From Phallus indusiatus (Eukaryota; Basidiomycota; Agaricomycetes; Phallales; Phallaceae), in NCBI GenBank assembly GCA_027605045.1, contig JAQFWX010000014.1, positions 865,391 to 929,390 of the forward strand: a DNA stretch of 64,000 nucleotides, written 5' to 3'. Within the stretch, counting starts at the first letter, position 1. Each line of letters begins with the position of its first letter. Of this stretch, positions 58,601 to 64,000 are shown one piece after another. The notes beneath the pieces were generated by a model. The model made no database searches and was not told the DNA's origin. It saw only the letters and a list, made by a program, of their open reading frames with translations. Made by a program: the position numbers and the translations under genes.

Positions 58601-58813
58601 GTGCTGTTCCTTCTACCTACCTCAAGGCCTGTTACAACACTCAACATGAACTATGCAATTGTGGCTATCGGAGGTCTTCTGATTCTCGTGTTGTGTGCTT
58701 GGTTTTTATATGGGAAAGGGAGGTTTAAAGGGAGTGTTAGGACTGTGTCGCCGACTTTTTCAGATTCCGATGCTGGTAAACCCAATGATGAGAAACATAG
58801 GAATGAGGAATAG
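55624..58813 (+). CDS. APC-family amino acid/amine permease
   Basis: A gene of about 16 exons encoding a polytopic transporter. The cytoplasmic N-terminus starts MNASSDSAFELGHRMSPPV and contains LRELGYAPQFKRNLSF, typical of fungal GABA/choline-type permeases. Membrane segments include GGPLGLFWGWN, FLVALCLAEICSALPTMGG, YYWVCAMKPEYPAFGFITGL, AIAWGINILSGVINTIGTRA, WWTLGGTFFLVISLLV, then GFLQAVYTLEGCETAAQVAE (the conserved E/CD-A-x2-H/Q-E-like region), APLAIAGSWIIGLAYMLALL, FFAAITAWTASSRLFYALAR, then FKPAFMSLTSGQAPWLGVWI, VMLSYAMPILVRAIWP and a late HQRGPFHLGRYS. The last exon ends DSDAGKPNDEKHRNEE. About twelve helices are expected. Likely substrates are amino acids, GABA or a related amine; which one cannot be told. 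One intron uses a GC donor (58387). Confidence 0.9.
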
Positions 58814-60475
58814 TTTCTTTCAATTGGTGAGGTTTCGTCTGCTATCGGCGTCTTATCACTAATGAATGTGAATCGTGATTGTGCCAGTGATTGTGATCTC
58901 TTTTCGATATCAAGAATCGTTGTATTATAGAAACAAGAAACTTCTACAAGGGTGACTGGTTCAATGACTGACTGAATAGATATGCGCACACGTATGTGCA
59001 TCTCCCAAGGTGTTATCGCAACAACGCCCACACTTCCAACTTCCAAGAACAAAGAAATGAATAAATCTTCCAAATTTCTCACACACGTCTCGGATTCGGA
59101 ACGAATTTGAAATTCGAACGTGATGCTGTTTTCCCGCCTCGTCCGCTAGACCATAAGAAGTGATTTTTATGGCCGTCGCCCGTATGCGTGCTTCGTGACC
59201 CAATCATTTTTAGAACAGCGGATAAAAGTTCGGCTCATTTATTCTAATAAGCAGCAGAAAGCAGGAAAAAAAAGAAGTCAGGGGTAAGTTATCCGCTTGG
59301 GTACTAAAGCGTAAATCATCACATCATCATCGATTTTGCTTACGGCAAGTTCACAGGCTTAGATCGGGGGTTTCTGGGGTTGAGCAGTTCTGCTGAGGAT
59401 GAGCCTGGGTGAGCATGTGGCGCATCTTCATCCGCGTTCGCGTCAAGACTCGGGTGGAGGAGTGTGGGGGGCGGGTAGGTAAATTTGGCTCCTGACTTGT
59501 TCCTTAAGCCGCTGTACATGTGGGGTGTGCATTAATTCCGCAGCAAACCTTGGTATGTATTCACAAAAGGAACCTCTGCCATAATATGGTAGTATATGCC
59601 GTATTGAAACTAGTCTTGACTTGGATTCGGAGGTACAAAATTCCCGGCGATGTATTCACCTTTTTCATTCATGTATTATTAGAATGTGTCACGGAACCCA
59701 CTGACCCTCGATGGCGAAGATTATCTTTCTTCAGAGTCTGGCACTGTGTCTATTACATCAATTTCAATTATGATGATGCCATGGCTAGCCGTTTTACTAA
59801 GTTGCTTCTGGAGCCATGTGATGACGGTGACCTCATGTGACGCATGTGACGAGTCGAGGGTCACATGCTCGCTCATGAGTTTTGATCGCGCGTTTCCGCT
59901 GTCTCGAAACTCCACTTGGTCTGGTTATGCTGTCAATTAATATCGTCATTTTTCTGAACTCCACATAATCAGGGTCCATCGTCTTTCACCATTATGCGAA
60001 GAAAGAGTTTGTGCGTTTCGTCGTTCTAGAGCTGACGGTGGTAGAGTCAATGTCGTGGACCCTATCAATATGGCTATCATGACGAACTTCGAAAGGGTTG
60101 TTGGGAGTCCTAATACCGTAATATCTTTTCATATACTAGTGATCGAGCTTTTTTTAAAATCAACCGAAGCGTCATAGTAATCTATGTATACTACTTGGAA
60201 CTATCGGGTCAAAATCCACATGACTTCTTATTGCGTACACCCGGCACACGCACACACTATATTAGAATTCAATTTGCCGAGGAACCCCAGGCGACGCGAA
60301 TTAAATTCGAATACAAATAAATAATCGAAGTGTCCGGGTGGGGGTTGTTCCACGAGTGCGGTTTTGGGTTTTGCCACACCGAGGTTCTGCATACCGAGCG
60401 CGAGCTAGCGTGCACGCTGCTGTTTGTTGTCGCCCTTCTCCGAGTCTGTATTATTCCCGTTCCGAGATACATATC
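58814..60475. other. Intergenic region between permease and trehalase
   Basis: No convincing gene. Minus frames at 58651-59082 and 58961-59203 overlap the permease 3' end and lack motifs. A plus frame of 106 codons (59520-59840) and its neighbour (59686-59940) also have no family features. The last 150 bp, including GC-rich GAGCGCGAGC near 60397, should carry the trehalase promoter. Confidence 0.45.
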
Positions 60476-63400
60476 ATGTCCGTCGCCACAACAAAGCTTC
60501 TTTTATTCACTGCTCTAGCCTTAACTGGCTTATTACGTCTTCCTTCTGTTGGGGCTGTACCAAGCGCTGCCCGTCGGCCACCTTCGACGACGACGACGCT
60601 GCTTCCGAGTCCTACCCCGATTCCAACATCGTCAGAGATCGTGACGATTTCTACATCTGTACCCAGCCCAACAGCTCCGTTGAATTCCTTGATACCGTCT
60701 GGCGCACCGTTACCACCGAAACAGGCATGGTGTCCTAGTGAGATTTTCTGCGCCGGTGCCGTCAGTATTCGTTTCACGGCTCTTTTTTCGAACATGAGCA
60801 ATCTATTAACGTGACCACGTCATTTTAGATTATTCAAGCTGTCGACTTGGCGCAACTGTTCGGCGACTCAAAGACGTTCGTGGATAAACCTACCGTAGGG
60901 ACAGTCAACAAAACTCTCGCGGATTTCAACGCTCTCGCCATCAACGGTGTCAACAACATCACCATCGGAGCGATTGAAAACTTCGTCGATACCGATTTCG
61001 TACGTCCATAACGAGGAATATGTTTCATTCATGAATTGCTCATTCATTTTGTATTGGTTTCATTATTCAGCAAGGTGAAGGTCTTGAATTGGAAGCGGGT
61101 GCACTACCGGAGTTTACCGACAATCCTGCATTCCTTAAGAACGTTTCGGATCCGCTTGTAAAGGTATGGACGCAGACAGTACACGGCTTTTGGACACAGC
61201 TCGTTCGTTCCACGAACGCCTCTACGTTATGCACGGGTGGCAAATGTGATAGTACCCTTATTCCGCTTAACCACACGTTTGTCGTACCGGGTGGCCGGTT
61301 TAGGGAACAATGTAGGTTCTCTGCTTCTAATCTCGTTCCTATCACTTATATATTCTATTCTTAGATTACTGGGATAGCTACTTCATCATCGAGGGTCTTA
61401 TCAAATCCGAGTTGTTCGACATCGCGAATAACACGCTTCAAAATTTCATGGATGAGATTGAGCTGTTCGGATTTATCCCTAATGGCGGTCGGATATACTA
61501 CCTGAACAGGTCTCAGCCACCTTTGTTCGTTCATGTATGTGTCCTTCGAAAGAGTTATCACGAAGTAACTAATGTGCTTCTTAAAAGATGTTATTCAACT
61601 ATGTTCAAGGATCTGGTGACGTTAGCATCCTGAAGCGGGCGCTTCCTCTTGCGGAAGTATGCACATATCTTGTTCTTTGACGCTCGAGATTTTTCACACT
61701 TATTCTTATTATCAGGTCGAGCTCCAATGGTGGCTATCAAACCGTACATTCAATCTCACATCGCCATACACAAACGTGACGCACGCCATCTCCCACTATG
61801 CCGTTGATATCAACAGCGCACCTAGACCCGAGGTTCGTTATACCTGGATCATGTTCTATGTTACTTTGCTTATGTATATTTGTCATTCTGTTTTAGTCAT
61901 ACCTTGAAGATTATCAGACTGTTTTTGGTGCAGGAACGGGCGACATTGTTCCCAACTTTACACTTTCGGAGCAAGCGGATCTTTTCGCTGAGCTGGCTAC
62001 CGGAGCTGAAACCGGTACGTAATATCAAAGATCAAAAATCTGGGGTTTCATTATGACGCTGAGATGTTATTCATTTAAGGTTGGGACTATTCTTCTCGAT
62101 GGATCAAGCAGCCAGGTCTAGGCAATCTCACATTTAACGATCCTCAGCTTCGGACTCTTAATGTTAGAAATACGACGCCCGTTTGTTTGAATAGCATGTT
62201 ATGTACGTGGCTTTTCACACCTTCCCGTTTTGATGTTTAGTCTGATACCAAATCCATCAGATAACGCCCGAGTTCGGATCGCAGATCTCTACGAAATGAC
62301 AGCTACCCAGACCACCAAAAATGGACACGGCAAATCCACAACTACAACAAACCAGACAGCACTAGCACGAGCGGCGTTCCACCGCTCTGTTGCATCAAAT
62401 CTGCGAGCTGCTATCTTGGATCTTTTCTGGGATCCTGCAAAATTGGCGTTTTACGATTTTAATTTGACGTCTAATGCGAGGAATGACCTCTGGTCTACTG
62501 CGACGTTTTATCCGTACTGGAATGGTATTTTCCCGGATGAAGTGTTAAGTAATGCGCAGAATGCTTTTGGGGCGTTTTCGGCCGTTAATATGGTTTTGAA
62601 CAAGTTTGTCCATCTTATCTATTTGCTGTCTTGGAAGTACGAGCTGACCTTTCAAAATTTCAGGTTTAACGGTACCGTACCTGTGACTTGGATTACAACT
62701 GGTTTACAATGGTACGTTATTATATTCCACCAGAACTCAACTAGTCCTCAATTTTCTCGTAAAGGGATGCTCCCAACACATGGCCACCACACCAATACAT
62801 AATCCTCCAAGCACTCCAAAACCTCCCCTCAAATCTTACATCAATCCCACTTCCCAAACCCCTCGCTTTTCAAAATACATTCGACCTCGTTCCTGATGGT
62901 CAGCTGGGCATAATGATCTCCCAATTACCTCAACAGACACAAGCAGGCGGACCTTCATTCCCTGTTGGCGCTGATGTAAACTCCATCGATTCAGGTTTAA
63001 CGATTGTTAATGGCGGGAATGCCACTGTTAAACGTGAGGGATGGGCTGCGACGTTGATGCGAGAGTTGAGTAATAGGTATATTGCGAGTTCGTATTGTAA
63101 TTGGTGAGTTGAACATGCAGTATGGAATTGTTGGCTTGTAACAGGGTGCTGACTTGGTTTTTGAGGGTTGCGACTGGAGGGTCTATCCCTGGCTTTGTGG
63201 ACCGTCTACCGCCTGATCAACTGAATATCACTGCAAGTTTAAACAACACCGGTATTGTAAGTATTGGCTGACTTTACAAATGTATGGATAAAACTCATTT
63301 TTTGAAACAGATGTTTGAAAAGTTCTCACTCACTGATGTGGACGAAGCTGGCGTTGGCGGAGAATATACCGTACAGGTGCGATTTCCCCTTCCTTCTTTG

Positions 63401-63545
63401 GTGCAGTTGTAAACATTTCCGTTTGATGTAGGCTGGCTTTGGATGGACAAACGGAGTAGTACTCTGGGTAGCTGGTGAATTCGGTCAAATACTTACCGAA
63501 CCCATCTGTCCTCGGCTTTTCAACAGCACGACTATTATTCCGTGA
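60476..63545 (+). CDS. Secreted GH37 trehalase
   Basis: A multi-exon gene. The ATG at 60476 gives a signal peptide (MSVATTKLLLFTALALTGLL) and a Thr/Pro/Ser-rich linker. Then come WCPSEIFCAGA|IIQAVDLAQLF and the trehalase signature 1 PGGRFREQYYWDSYFIIEGL (with exon junction at REQ). IPNGGRIYYLNRSQPP and FNYVQGSGDVSILKRALPL follow. Signature 2, QWDAPNTWPPHQY, is formed over an intron (junction near 62709). GSIPGFVDRLPPD and EKFSLTDVDEAGVGGEYTVQ, then AGFGWTNGVVLW, complete the (alpha/alpha)6 domain. Several N-glycosylation sites are present. The enzyme would hydrolyse trehalose to two glucose outside the cell or in the vacuole. The signal peptide and lack of a regulatory N-terminus mark it as acid-type, not the cytosolic neutral trehalase. 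Confidence 0.95.
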
Positions 63546-64000
63546 ACGAAAACAAAACAAAAACGAGGATAATGTAATAACGTATAGAGTTATTAGCTTG
63601 GGTTTTCCTATTTTTTCTCTCTTTGATGTTGATTGAGCTAATGCTGTTATTACGAGTTGAAATGGATTGGTAAATGGACTTAAATAACGTTACTTAATGA
63701 AAAGTTTCACTTTGATCTCGCCATGGAGCAATCCGATAGTTCTAACGGCGAAAAATATGTAAATGAATACGATTCGGTTCAACTCTGTTACGAAAAAGCA
63801 GATCGATTTCCTAAGATATATCATACTTGTGTACGTGAATTATACTACATCGGAACTGCTACATACGGGTTGACAATGCAGTGTGCACTTTGTCTATGTC
63901 TTAACTCATGAGAAGAATGTCTTCCCCCAACCCACGCAATGACAGGATAACCCGAGTTGAATATACTCAAAACTTCATTGACGTCGATGTTTTGAATGGG
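63546..64000. other. Region after the trehalase gene
   Basis: AT-rich DNA. A 62-codon frame starts with ATG at 63723 (MEQSDSSNGEKYVNEYDSV) and could be the first exon of a gene that runs out of the window, but no motif or donor supports it. Confidence 0.3.

Noticed and set aside
59520..59940. Possible small gene between permease and trehalase
   Set aside because: Two overlapping frames with no motif, no intron pattern and no start context; treated as chance.

Overview
This window looks like nuclear DNA from a filamentous basidiomycete, most likely an agaricomycete. Genes on both strands are split by many short (about 50-60 nt) GT-AG introns. Several products belong to fungal families: a DUF6533-type seven-helix membrane family known from basidiomycetes, a GH20 hexosaminidase, a GH37 trehalase and an HsbA-like secreted protein. 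There is no bacterial operon structure. All splice models below were worked out by hand from frame continuity and family motifs; no alignment or transcript data were used.

Layout. Positions 1-3.5 kb carry no convincing gene but hold a pair of inverted tRNA-like (SINE-like) sequences. From 3.5 to 7.7 kb there are three ordinary genes: a low-complexity basic, probably nuclear, protein (minus), a divergently transcribed ACT-domain protein (plus), and a small secreted HsbA-like protein (plus).

From 7.9 to 48.2 kb lies the most notable part: a same-strand (minus) array of ten related multi-exon genes for DUF6533-type membrane proteins, plus at least four truncated relics. Every member has the same order: a small N-terminal exon, a split DUF6533 domain, a divergent loop, further membrane segments, and usually a Ser/Asp/Glu-rich acidic tail. 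Spacers between the genes are themselves duplicated and decayed, so the array grew by repeated duplication of gene plus flank. One copy has lost the core of its DUF6533 domain at a TA microsatellite. Inside the array sit a duplicated gene of unknown family (one good copy, one decayed), an 805-bp inverted-repeat transposon, and two further Pol III-like sequences.

From 50.5 to 63.5 kb is a normal, compact gene block: a CmcJ/GA4-desaturase-like protein (minus), a secreted GH20 beta-N-acetylhexosaminidase (minus) divergent from an APC-family amino acid/amine permease (plus), and a secreted GH37 trehalase (plus). The last two enzymes and the permease fit external breakdown of amino-sugar oligomers and trehalose and nitrogen uptake, but co-regulation is only inferred. 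The best candidate for an undescribed system is the membrane-protein array: conserved helices, divergent loops, an acidic tail and ongoing birth and death of copies, as in receptor or recognition families.
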